A stretch of DNA of 64,000 nt from Halodesulfovibrio aestuarii DSM 17919 = ATCC 29578 (GTDB lineage Bacteria > Desulfobacterota > Desulfovibrionia > Desulfovibrionales > Desulfovibrionaceae), in assembly GCF_000384815.1 (NCBI RefSeq), contig NZ_ARQF01000020.1, positions 980,442-1,044,441 on the forward strand. The letters run 5' to 3'. The position numbers and the translations under genes are program-made. Each line of letters starts with the position of its first letter. Within the stretch, counting starts at the first letter, position 1. Shown piece by piece: positions 27,496-36,420 of the stretch. The notes beneath the pieces were generated by a model that worked only from the letters and a program-made list of their open reading frames with translations, had not been told where the DNA came from and ran no database searches.

Positions 27496-28296
27496 ATGTC
27501 TGCTGAACTGACTAGAGCTCGTACTCAGCTAAGCAATGTTCGTACGTACTTGAAACAAGCAAAAATTCAGATGGCCGCTCAGGCACTGCATGACGGGATA
27601 ATTGCTTACTTAAAATATCCGTTAATGAAGGCTGAAAAGCAGGAATTTTTACGCTTACTTGAAGACAGTACAATGTATTTGGCTGCAGCTCCTAAACTTA
27701 AAGAAGTTTTTCCCATCGCACTTATCTTTAAAGAAGGTGAAGAGCGACAGCTGGTTCAAACACTGAAGGAGCTACTTGTCGAGCTTCAAAAGAATGTAAC
27801 TGACGAAGCTCAGCAAATGCTCGAAGCGCTGGAAAGACAAAAACAGCTAGAACTTGAAAAAGGGCAAATGCTTCTTGATACAGCACAACATGAAAATGCT
27901 GTTACTGTATTCAATGCCTTACTCACAAGATTTTCAGAAGATGCAGACCTTAAAAGTGACGTTGCAGAACGCTACATTCGTGCTGGTATGTACAGTGAAG
28001 CATTCACTCTGCTTGCTGAAGCAATTGAACTTTCTCCGGAAAACATCCGTTATTACAACAGTATTGGAATGGCGCTCCGGAAAATGGGTAAATACGATGT
28101 AGCAGAAAAATATTTTGCTAAAGCCGTAAAGGTCGCCGGACAAGACCCGCATCTCTTCTTTAATCTTGGACGAGTCTACGTAGACTGGGAAAAATGGGAT
28201 AAATGCGCAAAGTCAGCCCTTATGGCGCTGAAGCTTGATCCCGAATTTAAAGAAGCAGAAAAAATGCTCGCATTCGCAAAAAAACGTATGGCATAA
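27496..28296 (+). CDS. TPR repeat protein
   Basis: 266 residues, no signal peptide. The first 135 residues are charged and helical; the second half holds about three TPR units (ENAVTVFNALLTRF, SEAFTLLAEAIELSPEN, GKYDVAEKYFAKAVKVAGQ, and a last one around DKCAKSALMALKLDPE). Likely a protein-binding scaffold. The unit kdsB-carA-TPR looks like one transcript ended by a strong terminator. Confidence 0.85.
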   Translation: MSAELTRARTQLSNVRTYLKQAKIQMAAQALHDGIIAYLKYPLMKAEKQEFLRLLEDSTMYLAAAPKLKEVFPIALIFKEGEERQLVQTLKELLVELQKNVTDEAQQMLEALERQKQLELEKGQMLLDTAQHENAVTVFNALLTRFSEDADLKSDVAERYIRAGMYSEAFTLLAEAIELSPENIRYYNSIGMALRKMGKYDVAEKYFAKAVKVAGQDPHLFFNLGRVYVDWEKWDKCAKSALMALKLDPEFKEAEKMLAFAKKRMA

Positions 28297-28316
28297 CCCC
28301 TTAAAGCGTAAGCACA

Positions 28317-28380
28317 GAGTTATGATATAAACCTGAAAACCAGGAAAAACAGTATGCTTTGTATATCGTCATCATAACTC
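28317..28380 (+). other. Distant perfect inverted repeat in the 3' untranslated region
   Basis: gagttatgat at 28317-28326 and atcataactc at 28371-28380, 44 bases apart. It could fold as a multi-branch 3' structure ahead of the terminator. Confidence 0.4.
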
Positions 28381-28408
28381 AGGCAGCCATTGATTTATTA
28401 GCAGCCCA

Positions 28409-28445
28409 AGAGCAGATAGTAAAAACTATCTGCTCTTTTTTTTTA
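28409..28445 (+). terminator. Terminator of the kdsB-carA-TPR unit
   Basis: Perfect 12-base arms agagcagatagt / actatctgctct with a 4-base loop and a run of nine or more T. Confidence 0.93.
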
Positions 28446-28848
28446 TGCATGTTATTTTTATCTCTATCTTCTTACCTGCTTTATTTTATTGATTTTTAAT
28501 AAAAGCTAAAAAAAACAGCCCTTACGAAAAAATATTTGATATTCAAACTTCAACTCCTTGTGCAAAAAAACACAATGTTGCAATAAAAATAATATTTCAT
28601 CATAAATTCAAACTATTACCCTTTATCCAAGTTTATGAATAAGACATTATTACACAATTCCTTTCTTTTTTTTTAAAAAACATGCTTCTATAGGAAAGTA
28701 GCTATTATTCTTAATAAACTTGAATTTCAGTGGGTTATTTCGATTCTTTTATTCAGACGAGGTGATTGACATATTTTTCACATTCTTTTACCTCAAAAGC
28801 ACGGAACAACATTTGATTAGAGGTTAACGTAAGTTATGCGAGGAAAAA
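28446..28848. other. AT-rich intergenic region upstream of the TauE/SafE gene
   Basis: About 400 bases with very low GC and no gene that I can support. TTGACA occurs at about 28766 but no good -10 follows at normal spacing. Good ribosome site (gcgagg) precedes the next gene. Confidence 0.4.
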
Positions 28849-29835
28849 ATGCTTAAAAACGTTACTAGACTTTTCACTATGCTATCCCTCTGGGTTAGCG
28901 CAGCAATTTTTGCATCTCCTGTAGGTGCTTTTGCTGCTGAAGCGGTTACGGCAGGTGCTCCTGCCGGCGGCAATCATGTATGGTGGTTTTGGCCACTTAT
29001 CTTACTAGTTTTTTGTTTTGTACTTGGTGTGATCGCGGTTCTTGCTGGTGTTGGTGGCGGCGTATTGTACGTACCACTGGTATCCGGTTTCTTCCCGTTC
29101 CACATCGACTTTGTACGTGGTGCAGGTCTTATGGTTGCGCTTGCAGGTGCCCTTGCTGCGGGCCCTGGTCTTTTAAAGCGTAACCTTGCAAGTCTCCGCC
29201 TTGCACTGCCTATGGCTCTTATTGCGTCAGCCTGTGCTGTCGTGGGTGCTATGCTTGGTTTATACCTCTCACAGCTCGACCCACGATATGTTCAGACTGC
29301 ACTCGGTGCGACCATTATGGGTATCTCAATTCTGTTGCTTTGTTCTAAAAACTCAGAATACCCGGTTGTCACAAAACAGGACGCAATCAGTCATGCGCTT
29401 GGTATTGAAGGTCTCTATCAAGATCAGGCAACAGGAAAAGAATTTGAATGGAAAACTCACCGCACCTTTACCGGTCTGCTGTTATTCGTCGTAATCGGCG
29501 TCATGGCAGGCATGTTCGGACTTGGCGCAGGTTGGGCTAACATCCCTGTTCTCAACCTCCTTATGGGCGCTCCACTGAAAGTCTCTGTAGCAACATCCAA
29601 GTTCTTACTCTCCATCACAGATACCTCTGCGGCATGGGTGTACATGAACCAGGGTGCGGTTATTCCACTGATCGCTATCCCTTCCATTATCGGCCTGATG
29701 CTTGGCTCTCTCGTGGGCGTACGCCTGCTTGCTGTCGCAAAAGCCTCTTTCATCCGTTATATGGTAATCGGCGTTCTCTTCTTTGCTGGTTTCAAGGCTC
29801 TTGATAAAGGCCTTGGACTCGGTATCCTGGGTTAA
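28849..29835 (+). CDS. TauE/SafE family sulfite or sulfonate exporter
   Basis: 328 residues, about eight membrane segments, preceded by a signal-like segment ending near AFAAEA (about 30). The two TauE/SafE halves are visible: GVIAVLAGVGGGVLYVPLV at about 60-80 and VIGVMAGMFGLGAGWANIPVL at about 210-235, the repeated G-x-G-G-G loops of the family. Family members move anions such as sulfite, sulfoacetate or sulfide-related species across the inner membrane. In a sulfate reducer a sulfur oxyanion is a reasonable guess, not shown. Followed after 12 bases by a small membrane partner. Confidence 0.88.
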   Translation: MLKNVTRLFTMLSLWVSAAIFASPVGAFAAEAVTAGAPAGGNHVWWFWPLILLVFCFVLGVIAVLAGVGGGVLYVPLVSGFFPFHIDFVRGAGLMVALAGALAAGPGLLKRNLASLRLALPMALIASACAVVGAMLGLYLSQLDPRYVQTALGATIMGISILLLCSKNSEYPVVTKQDAISHALGIEGLYQDQATGKEFEWKTHRTFTGLLLFVVIGVMAGMFGLGAGWANIPVLNLLMGAPLKVSVATSKFLLSITDTSAAWVYMNQGAVIPLIAIPSIIGLMLGSLVGVRLLAVAKASFIRYMVIGVLFFAGFKALDKGLGLGILG

Positions 29836-29847
29836 TGGAGGTAAGTC

Positions 29848-30273
29848 ATGACAATACAAACGAACAGATGCGTGACTCCACCAGAACAAATGCGCTATGC
29901 AATGATTCTGGAACGTGGTGCTTATCTTGGTATCCTTATCATGCTCATTACCTATGCAATATATGCATTTGGTATTCTTACTCCCCATGTACCAATTGAA
30001 ACAGTAATTAATAACTGGCACCTAGGTGTTCACGACTATCTAAAAGCAACCAACAGCCCTACAGGCTGGGACTGGCTTAGTCTTGTCGGAACAGGCGACT
30101 TCATCAACTTCATCGGTCTTGTATTGCTCGCAGTTATGACTATCATCTGCTACGCAACACTCATTTTACCGTACTTCCGATGTGGTGATTTTATCTACCT
30201 TTCTATTGTAATCGCTGAAATCGCAGTTCTTACTCTTGCTGCTTCTGGTATCCTCGGAAGCGGCGGGCACTAA
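29848..30273 (+). CDS. DUF1634-like small membrane protein
   Basis: 141 residues with three strongly hydrophobic segments (about 23-45, 88-110 and 116-137). The order TauE/SafE then small three-span protein is a recurrent pair, which supports a DUF1634 assignment. A likely accessory subunit of the exporter. The HNWHLG-like NNWHLGVHDYLKA loop is hydrophilic and may face the periplasm. Confidence 0.65.
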   Translation: MTIQTNRCVTPPEQMRYAMILERGAYLGILIMLITYAIYAFGILTPHVPIETVINNWHLGVHDYLKATNSPTGWDWLSLVGTGDFINFIGLVLLAVMTIICYATLILPYFRCGDFIYLSIVIAEIAVLTLAASGILGSGGH

Positions 30274-30298
30274 AGAACCTGATATTAAATAACAAAAA

Positions 30299-30336
30299 AA
30301 AGCCCCTCGATCATTCGATCGAGGGCTTTTTTTTGT
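30299..30336 (+). terminator. Terminator of the exporter pair
   Basis: agcccctcgatc / gatcgagggct with T8 after it. Confidence 0.9.
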
Positions 30337-30402
30337 TGAGATTTCGCTTCCTTAATTTTTTATTGCCATCGCCAAGAGGCTTCTCCAACGGATGATAGAA
30401 AT

Positions 30403-30437
30403 GAAAAGGGCTACTTGCCTGATACAAGTAGCCCTGA
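30403..30437 (-). terminator. Terminator of the YhaN/YhaO unit
   Basis: agggctacttg / caagtagccct (30407-30417 and 30425-30435). On the - strand a run of T follows the stem. Confidence 0.75.
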
Positions 30438-30489
30438 AAATTAACACAAAGAGTTGCGCACGCACGCGCAAGTTATTTCCATTTGCAGC

Positions 30490-33400
30490 TTAGCCGGTTT
30501 CAACATCAAGCAAACCATTCACAACGGTATAAACACCGACATCCTGAGCATGATTTCGCATGATTTCTACTGTTTGCGGATGACAGGTAAAAAGAAATAC
30601 CTGATTATGCGTTGCTAACTCTGTAATTGTTTCAGCAGTACTTGCAGCTCTTATTGGATCAAAATTAACCATTATATCATCCATGATGACAGGTAACGGT
30701 TCATTTTGATTTGAGTGACTTAATATATGCCCAAGGCGCAGGGATAAATAGAGTTGCTCCACTGTTCCTCGGCTTAATTCTTCCGGCTTTCGTCTTGTGC
30801 CATCTTCTGCCAACGCAAAAATATCTTCTTCTCCAAGTGGCTTAAAGACACCACTGTAGGCACCTTTTGTAATTGTCTTAAAGAAAATTCCGGCCTGCTT
30901 AACAACTTCAGGCTGCTGCTCACGCTCAAACCGCTCCCGCGCCCGGGATAACAGATGTTCCGCAATTCGATATCGTGCCCATTCTTTGGCTAATCCATTT
31001 GCTTCTTCTTTAAGCGCTTCGCTTTGGTTCCTCTTATATGCCAACTCTTCTGTCGAAGTTAACTTTTCTTGCTCAACTTTGGCTTGAATAAGTTCCTGTC
31101 GCAGCTCTTCCAGCTCTTTCTCTCTCACTTCAATGGTTGCAGCTAACTCAGATGCCTTTATTGCAAGCTCCTGCTCGCTCTGTTGACCAATTCGCGCTGC
31201 AAGCTGACTAATATCCCCATCATCGCTTGCGGCTACAAGAGACGCATTCAACGCGTTAAAAGCAGATAACAATTCTTGCTGCTGCATGTAGATTGCATGC
31301 TTTGTTCTAAATGACTCTTCATCTATTGCATTTGCTGCTGTAAATAATGCATGAATCTCTTCTTCATGTTTTACTACAGAATCGCGAAGAACTTTGGCTG
31401 ATTCCATATCCTTGCGCAGCGCATCTGATAACCCCAGAATCTCAATCTGGGCTGATTGAGATTCTGTCAATATCCGAAGTAACTTATCCTGCGTTACACT
31501 ACGTTTAATAGTACGATCGAAAGCATATTCCGGCTCAATACATGCTGCCGCACAAAGAGCATCCTGCTGCTTTGCAAATGCTTCAAGAGCACCCTGTACA
31601 AATGTTTTACGAGCTTCTAAGTCGGAAAGCTGACTAATGTTAGATTTAGCATCCTTAATAAGCTGTAGGGTTTCCGGAATATGCTGCACACGCAGGCCTG
31701 ACGATAATCCGCGCTCAGTCAGCCATTGTTTTACCTTGGAATTGACTCTCGTTAGAATATCGGCCGCATCTTGCTCATTACAACTTCCTTTTTCAAACAG
31801 CTTCTGCGCTTCATCATGTTGTTTTTGAGCGAGATGCAGCTTTTCCTGCAAAGCCTCGCACACCATGATACCACGCTGCATGTCTTCAAATAAATCTTCC
31901 GCCTGAAGCAGACACTCTTCAGTAACTTCCGGTTGAGGAAACAATAACGGCGCGCTACTCATCAACTCCAAAACATCGTGCTGTTGGGCCGATATTTTTT
32001 TGCTCCGTTGCATTGTGGTCAACACCCCCCCGGCGATTGCCAAGACAATAACCGCAATTCCCGAATACAAAATGTACGGAGAGACTGGTATAAAACTCGG
32101 CAAGGCAACAATACCCGCGCCAACAACTCCAAAGGCAGCCGTAACCATAAGCGGCGTAATGGTAGAAGCATTTTCCGATGCAAGCACCTTTGGTAAGCGT
32201 GAGCGGACTGCTCGCAAAACATCTTTACTCTGTTGCAGGTCACCCGATACAGAATTAAGCTCACCTTTCAAGGCAGAGAAACGTCTTACGTCAACATTAT
32301 TTTCAAATTCATATTTATATTGCTCAAGATTACGTCGCGCATCTTCAAGTACTCCGGCAAGACGTACTGTTTCGTTCTGGGCAAGCGTAACAGCCTGCTT
32401 GGCGGCGCCCGTTTGTTCTTCAAATTGAGCAACTTCACGACGCGTATTATCAGATAAATCAAATGCAGACACACGCTCTGCATTCCAATCAGCACCAAGC
32501 TGTTCAAACGTCTCAGCAAGATCACGTTGAAGGGCTTTCTGTTCCAGTCCCAGCTGCTCCAGTTCGTTTTGTTTGCCCACCATTACAGCTTTTTCTTCGC
32601 TTAAGGCACGCACAACATCCTGTTGCATAATAAGCTCTGAATTAACCAGTGTCTGCTTAGCTTCGATCTCCCGTTGTGTCGTCTCAATGCCAGCCTTAAC
32701 CTTGGCTAACTGCTCACGTTTTTCTTGTGCGCTACTGTTATGGCTATCAAAACGAAGTAATCCATCCTGCGGAAAAACAACAAGCGGCTGAACAGCCTCA
32801 AGCGCTGCTTTCTTTTCTTTATATTCGGTAAAAATGCCCCACAAACGAATGTCCGCGTTTACAGTTCCGGCTTCGATGCCCAATTTACGCAACGCAACAG
32901 TTCGTTCTGCAAGCTCATCTTCAAGTTCGGAAATTTTTTGTGAAACAGCCAGATACGCAGCAACACTGTCATCACAAGCATTCATATCTTTGCGAAGCTG
33001 CTCAAGGTCTTTGATATGCTTATTTAATGGAAGAACTTTACCGCCTTTTTTAAACAAAGCCTCACGCTTTGTAGAAAGGTGCTTCATCACATCAGTATAG
33101 GAAGCACCGCCACCATGCACTGTTCCGTATAAGGCGTTACGAACAGCATCACCGGTTAAAGCTTCTTTGCTTTGTAATTCTGTGAGGGAAAAACCATACA
33201 CATTCGTGTAGAGATCGCGGGAAACATTACCAAGTAATGCCTGCAAGGCTGATTCATCCATTTGCCCGCCATTTCCACCGGTAATTGCTACACGCTTCGG
33301 TTTAAAAGAACGCTCAAGCCGCAGTGCACCAAACTTTTGTGTAGCAAGCCCCAGCACACCGGCGTGCTTGCCACCACGAAGCGGCTCGTAGTGCGAAATA

Positions 33401-33570
33401 TTTTTCCCTTTTCGCGGTAATCCAAACAACATGTACCGTAAAAAAGATAGGCAGGTGGATTTTCCCGCTTCATTGTTCCCAAGAAAAACATTCACGCCGG
33501 AAGAAAATCCGGATAATTTCTGTTCTGCAAAAACACCAAAGCCGTTTATATAAAGATCAGTAATCCGCAT
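30490..33570 (-). CDS. yhaN: YhaN-type SMC-like ATPase
   Basis: 1026 residues. Walker A GNNEAGKST at 31-39 follows MRITDLYINGFGVF, the AAA_27/YhaN N-terminus; the C-terminus has LSRGTVEQLYLSLRLG (signature) and PVIMDDIMVNFDP (Walker B). Long coiled coils fill the middle, interrupted at about 472-525 by two hydrophobic segments, a known oddity of YhaN proteins suggesting membrane association. Partner of the YhaO nuclease, analogous to SbcC/Rad50 with SbcD/Mre11, in DNA end processing. Its ATG overlaps the yhaO stop by one base. Confidence 0.88.
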   Translation of the reverse strand: MRITDLYINGFGVFAEQKLSGFSSGVNVFLGNNEAGKSTCLSFLRYMLFGLPRKGKNISHYEPLRGGKHAGVLGLATQKFGALRLERSFKPKRVAITGGNGGQMDESALQALLGNVSRDLYTNVYGFSLTELQSKEALTGDAVRNALYGTVHGGGASYTDVMKHLSTKREALFKKGGKVLPLNKHIKDLEQLRKDMNACDDSVAAYLAVSQKISELEDELAERTVALRKLGIEAGTVNADIRLWGIFTEYKEKKAALEAVQPLVVFPQDGLLRFDSHNSSAQEKREQLAKVKAGIETTQREIEAKQTLVNSELIMQQDVVRALSEEKAVMVGKQNELEQLGLEQKALQRDLAETFEQLGADWNAERVSAFDLSDNTRREVAQFEEQTGAAKQAVTLAQNETVRLAGVLEDARRNLEQYKYEFENNVDVRRFSALKGELNSVSGDLQQSKDVLRAVRSRLPKVLASENASTITPLMVTAAFGVVGAGIVALPSFIPVSPYILYSGIAVIVLAIAGGVLTTMQRSKKISAQQHDVLELMSSAPLLFPQPEVTEECLLQAEDLFEDMQRGIMVCEALQEKLHLAQKQHDEAQKLFEKGSCNEQDAADILTRVNSKVKQWLTERGLSSGLRVQHIPETLQLIKDAKSNISQLSDLEARKTFVQGALEAFAKQQDALCAAACIEPEYAFDRTIKRSVTQDKLLRILTESQSAQIEILGLSDALRKDMESAKVLRDSVVKHEEEIHALFTAANAIDEESFRTKHAIYMQQQELLSAFNALNASLVAASDDGDISQLAARIGQQSEQELAIKASELAATIEVREKELEELRQELIQAKVEQEKLTSTEELAYKRNQSEALKEEANGLAKEWARYRIAEHLLSRARERFEREQQPEVVKQAGIFFKTITKGAYSGVFKPLGEEDIFALAEDGTRRKPEELSRGTVEQLYLSLRLGHILSHSNQNEPLPVIMDDIMVNFDPIRAASTAETITELATHNQVFLFTCHPQTVEIMRNHAQDVGVYTVVNGLLDVETG

Positions 33571-34832
33571 TAGTCAGCCTCAAGCAAATCAAGACATAAA
33601 TATTGTGCTTCTGTAGCAAGCTGCACCAACTCCTCATCAGAAAGAATAGTTAGATGGCGTTTACTTGTAGGTGAACCGAATAGTTCACTCACTGAGTCAC
33701 GCAGTTCAACAACACCTTCTTCTCTTGTTAACTGATCAGCAACAGTTAAGGCTTCACCAAGTAGATCAGGGCGGCTGCGCATGGCTTCAATATCTATATC
33801 CGGCTTACACGCCAGCTCTATATCTTTCAGCCAGACAAATGGACTGCTTTCCATCTGCCCCTCACGGATACGCTCCTCAAGCTCTTTTACTGCGCCATTC
33901 TTCCTCAGTTCGGCATCGAGAATGCTCCGTCCTTCAAGCACAAGGCGTACAATAACGCCTTTGCAGGCTGTTGGGAGTTGCTGCGCCACATTTTCTAAAC
34001 AAGACTCCACAACCTCTTCAAGTAGATCAACCTGCGCCACGTTAGATATATCAACAGATTCAATCTTCCATAAAATCCCACCAAGAGTATGATGCCGAGT
34101 TGAAACTTCACCATTTTCAACATTAACAAGCAAACAGCCACGCTCTCCTTGCTCGTTAATATGCAGACCTTGAATATTGCCTGAATAGACAACAAAAGGT
34201 TCACGACTCACGATCTGCTGCTCGTGGATATGACCAAGAGCCCAGTATTCAATACCGGACTTAGCAAAATCTGCTATACTTGCCGGAGCATATTGTTCAG
34301 AAGCAGCAACCGAATCAACCGTACAATGCAGCACAGCAATTTGAAAAACATCATCTTCCGTACGCGAATATTGTCTTGCCAGTTTTCTACGCTCGTTGTG
34401 TTTTCCATGACTCACACCATGAACGACCGTAACTAGCTCGCCGTTTATGTTTTCAATACGCACCTGCTCAACACTATCTGAACCAAAAATATGCACATTA
34501 TCAGGAAAGCTGAAAGATTTCTCTGTTTCCAGCAATGGGTCATGGTTTCCGTGAACAATAAAAACTCGAACTCCCGCATCACGCATCCGTTTACACGCAT
34601 CAAGCAGAGCAAAACGAGCCTTCAGGCTCTGATCTTCCTGATTATAAACGTCTCCAGCGAGCACAACGAACAAAGGGCGTTCGCTGCATGCAAGCTCCGT
34701 TAAACGTTCCAAAGCTTCAAATGTAGCAGCACGCAGAGCTCCTGCCACCTGTGATGATACATTGGCAACACCCTTAAAGGCTGCATCCAGATGCAAATCT
34801 GCTGCGTGGATAAAAGAAAATGACGGTTTCAT
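33570..34832 (-). CDS. yhaO: YhaO-type DNA repair exonuclease (calcineurin-like)
   Basis: 420 residues. Metallophosphoesterase motifs appear in order: HAADLHLD (7-14 region), VLAGDVYNQED, VHGNHDP and YWALGHIHEQQ, all with metal ligands intact. The N-terminal segment ADLHLDAAFKG is typical of YhaO rather than SbcD. C-terminal region is helical. Probably forms a complex with YhaN for double-strand end resection. Translationally coupled to yhaN. Confidence 0.9.
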   Translation of the reverse strand: MKPSFSFIHAADLHLDAAFKGVANVSSQVAGALRAATFEALERLTELACSERPLFVVLAGDVYNQEDQSLKARFALLDACKRMRDAGVRVFIVHGNHDPLLETEKSFSFPDNVHIFGSDSVEQVRIENINGELVTVVHGVSHGKHNERRKLARQYSRTEDDVFQIAVLHCTVDSVAASEQYAPASIADFAKSGIEYWALGHIHEQQIVSREPFVVYSGNIQGLHINEQGERGCLLVNVENGEVSTRHHTLGGILWKIESVDISNVAQVDLLEEVVESCLENVAQQLPTACKGVIVRLVLEGRSILDAELRKNGAVKELEERIREGQMESSPFVWLKDIELACKPDIDIEAMRSRPDLLGEALTVADQLTREEGVVELRDSVSELFGSPTSKRHLTILSDEELVQLATEAQYLCLDLLEAD

Positions 34833-34856
34833 GGCTTAATGTTTTCTCTATAAATT

Positions 34857-35777
34857 TTAAATCGTCTCTACTAGTTCATTACCTACAAAAAATGGGGACT
34901 TCCATGTTGGCATGCATACAAAAGATTCTGTCGGTAAAATAATCCGCCATGCATGAAGCAGCATGCCCTGCGGGTTAGGCGAAGCACCATATTTAGTATC
35001 CCCGATGATAGGGTGATTCCTACTGGAAAGCTGCACCCGAATCTGATGCGTACGACCTGTTTGTAATGAGATATGTAACAACGATTTTTTATTTGTTACA
35101 AGCAAGGGAGTAACAGTGCAGAGAGATTCTTTACCATCTCCCGTTTCCATACGTTCCTTTCCATCCACCTGCGCCTGTTTACTCAGTTGATCATATAACT
35201 GTACTGTTTCAGGATGCTCCCAGCGCCCTTCAACCCATGCCAGATAATGTTTACCAAGAGCATGCTCATTACGAAAAAGTTTATGTAACTCCTGCAAACG
35301 GGTGTAGCTAGTTGCAACCAGTAACAAGCCGGACGTATTTTTATCTAGCCGATGAGCAGGGGTAGGGCAAAAAGGTGCATCAACATATTGAATTTTTAAA
35401 CGTGTTGTTACTGCATCCTGATGACCTGTTCCAGGTTGAACTGGTAATCCTGCAGGCTTGTGCAATACAAGCAGGCCATCACTTTCGTTTACTATATTAA
35501 GAGCAATATTGTTGCTGGCGGAATCCTCCTGCTCTTTTTTCTGCTCAGAAGAAGGCGCTGACTCATCAACAGTATAGGGTGGAATCCGAACTATATCATC
35601 CTGCTTTAAGCGAACAAAAGGCTTCACTCGTCCTTTATTAAGACGCACCTGTCCAGTTCGAATCCAACGCATAATCGCGCTCTTAGGAACTTCTTTGTCA
35701 ACACGACGCTGCAAAAATTGCAGCAACTTCTGACCGGCTTCTTCCGGCGTAACAACCACAAACTCAACCTGTCCCAT
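34857..35777 (-). CDS. RluA-family 23S rRNA pseudouridine synthase (RluC-like)
   Basis: 306 residues. N-terminal S4-type RNA-binding domain (about 12-75, with SAIMRWIRTGQVRLN). Catalytic domain with HKPAGLPVQPGTGH and the catalytic aspartate in AHRLDKNTSGLLL; QTGRTHQIRVQLS is the third family motif. The presence of S4 and length point to RluC, but RluD-like substrates cannot be excluded. Ribosome site aaggaa precedes the ATG at 35777. The start faces the putative origin. Confidence 0.92.
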   Translation of the reverse strand: MGQVEFVVVTPEEAGQKLLQFLQRRVDKEVPKSAIMRWIRTGQVRLNKGRVKPFVRLKQDDIVRIPPYTVDESAPSSEQKKEQEDSASNNIALNIVNESDGLLVLHKPAGLPVQPGTGHQDAVTTRLKIQYVDAPFCPTPAHRLDKNTSGLLLVATSYTRLQELHKLFRNEHALGKHYLAWVEGRWEHPETVQLYDQLSKQAQVDGKERMETGDGKESLCTVTPLLVTNKKSLLHISLQTGRTHQIRVQLSSRNHPIIGDTKYGASPNPQGMLLHAWRIILPTESFVCMPTWKSPFFVGNELVETI

Positions 35778-36420
35778 GTAATTCCTTTATTCCCCAGCAA
35801 AGAGACGCTGTCCCCTGTATCCCTTTTAAGATTAGCGGTGACCTAATGCCTTTGAGTTTTAAAATTTGTATCAACAAGTTGTACTGCAACATTTTTTAAT
35901 TGGCTATAGCAGATACGTTATCTACAGGATGTTCCTAACTTTCATCAGTGGAAAATGTGCGTAACTTTATTATCTCACTTTGTTTAAAAGAAAAATTAAA
36001 CAACAAATTATGAACATTTATATTTGTATGTAACTTGTTCTTAACAATTAAAATGGGGATCCTCTTAAAATCGTCATATAAAAAAATAGGCCATATTCCT
36101 CCTGCACACACAAACAAAAGTCTGCCCTTTAGCTGTAAGTCCCATTCAGCAAAAAAGACTAAACACAATCACAAGAAGAATTATTTTTATTATATTTTAT
36201 AGCCGGACGGTCGATTTCGCTTATAATGAGCTTAGAACGCATTGAAAGGGCGGAAGATAACATGAGACTCATCTTGTTGAAAAAAACAGGCGCAGAACGG
36301 CGATAGCTTGGCTTACTCTTCGTTTTTTGATATATAACTAAGGTTACGGCGCCTGATTTTATGTACAAGATATTTGGTGCCAATTTTTGTTAATAACCAA
36401 CCGCAAGTAGTAACTTTATT
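35778..36420. other. oriC: Putative chromosome replication origin (oriC) region
   Basis: 643 bases upstream of dnaA. DnaA-box-like sequences relative to TTATCCACA cluster at the left: TTATCTACA at 35918 (one mismatch), then degenerate forms at about 35945, 35955 and 36009. An AT-only stretch (36179-36203) resembles an unwinding element. A TATAAT lies at 36222. CAGGCGC/GCGCCTG arms at 36287-36293 and 36349-36355 bracket the dnaA leader. Base composition shifts here: + strand genes on the right are visibly richer in G and T than on the left. The exact origin is inference. Confidence 0.5.
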
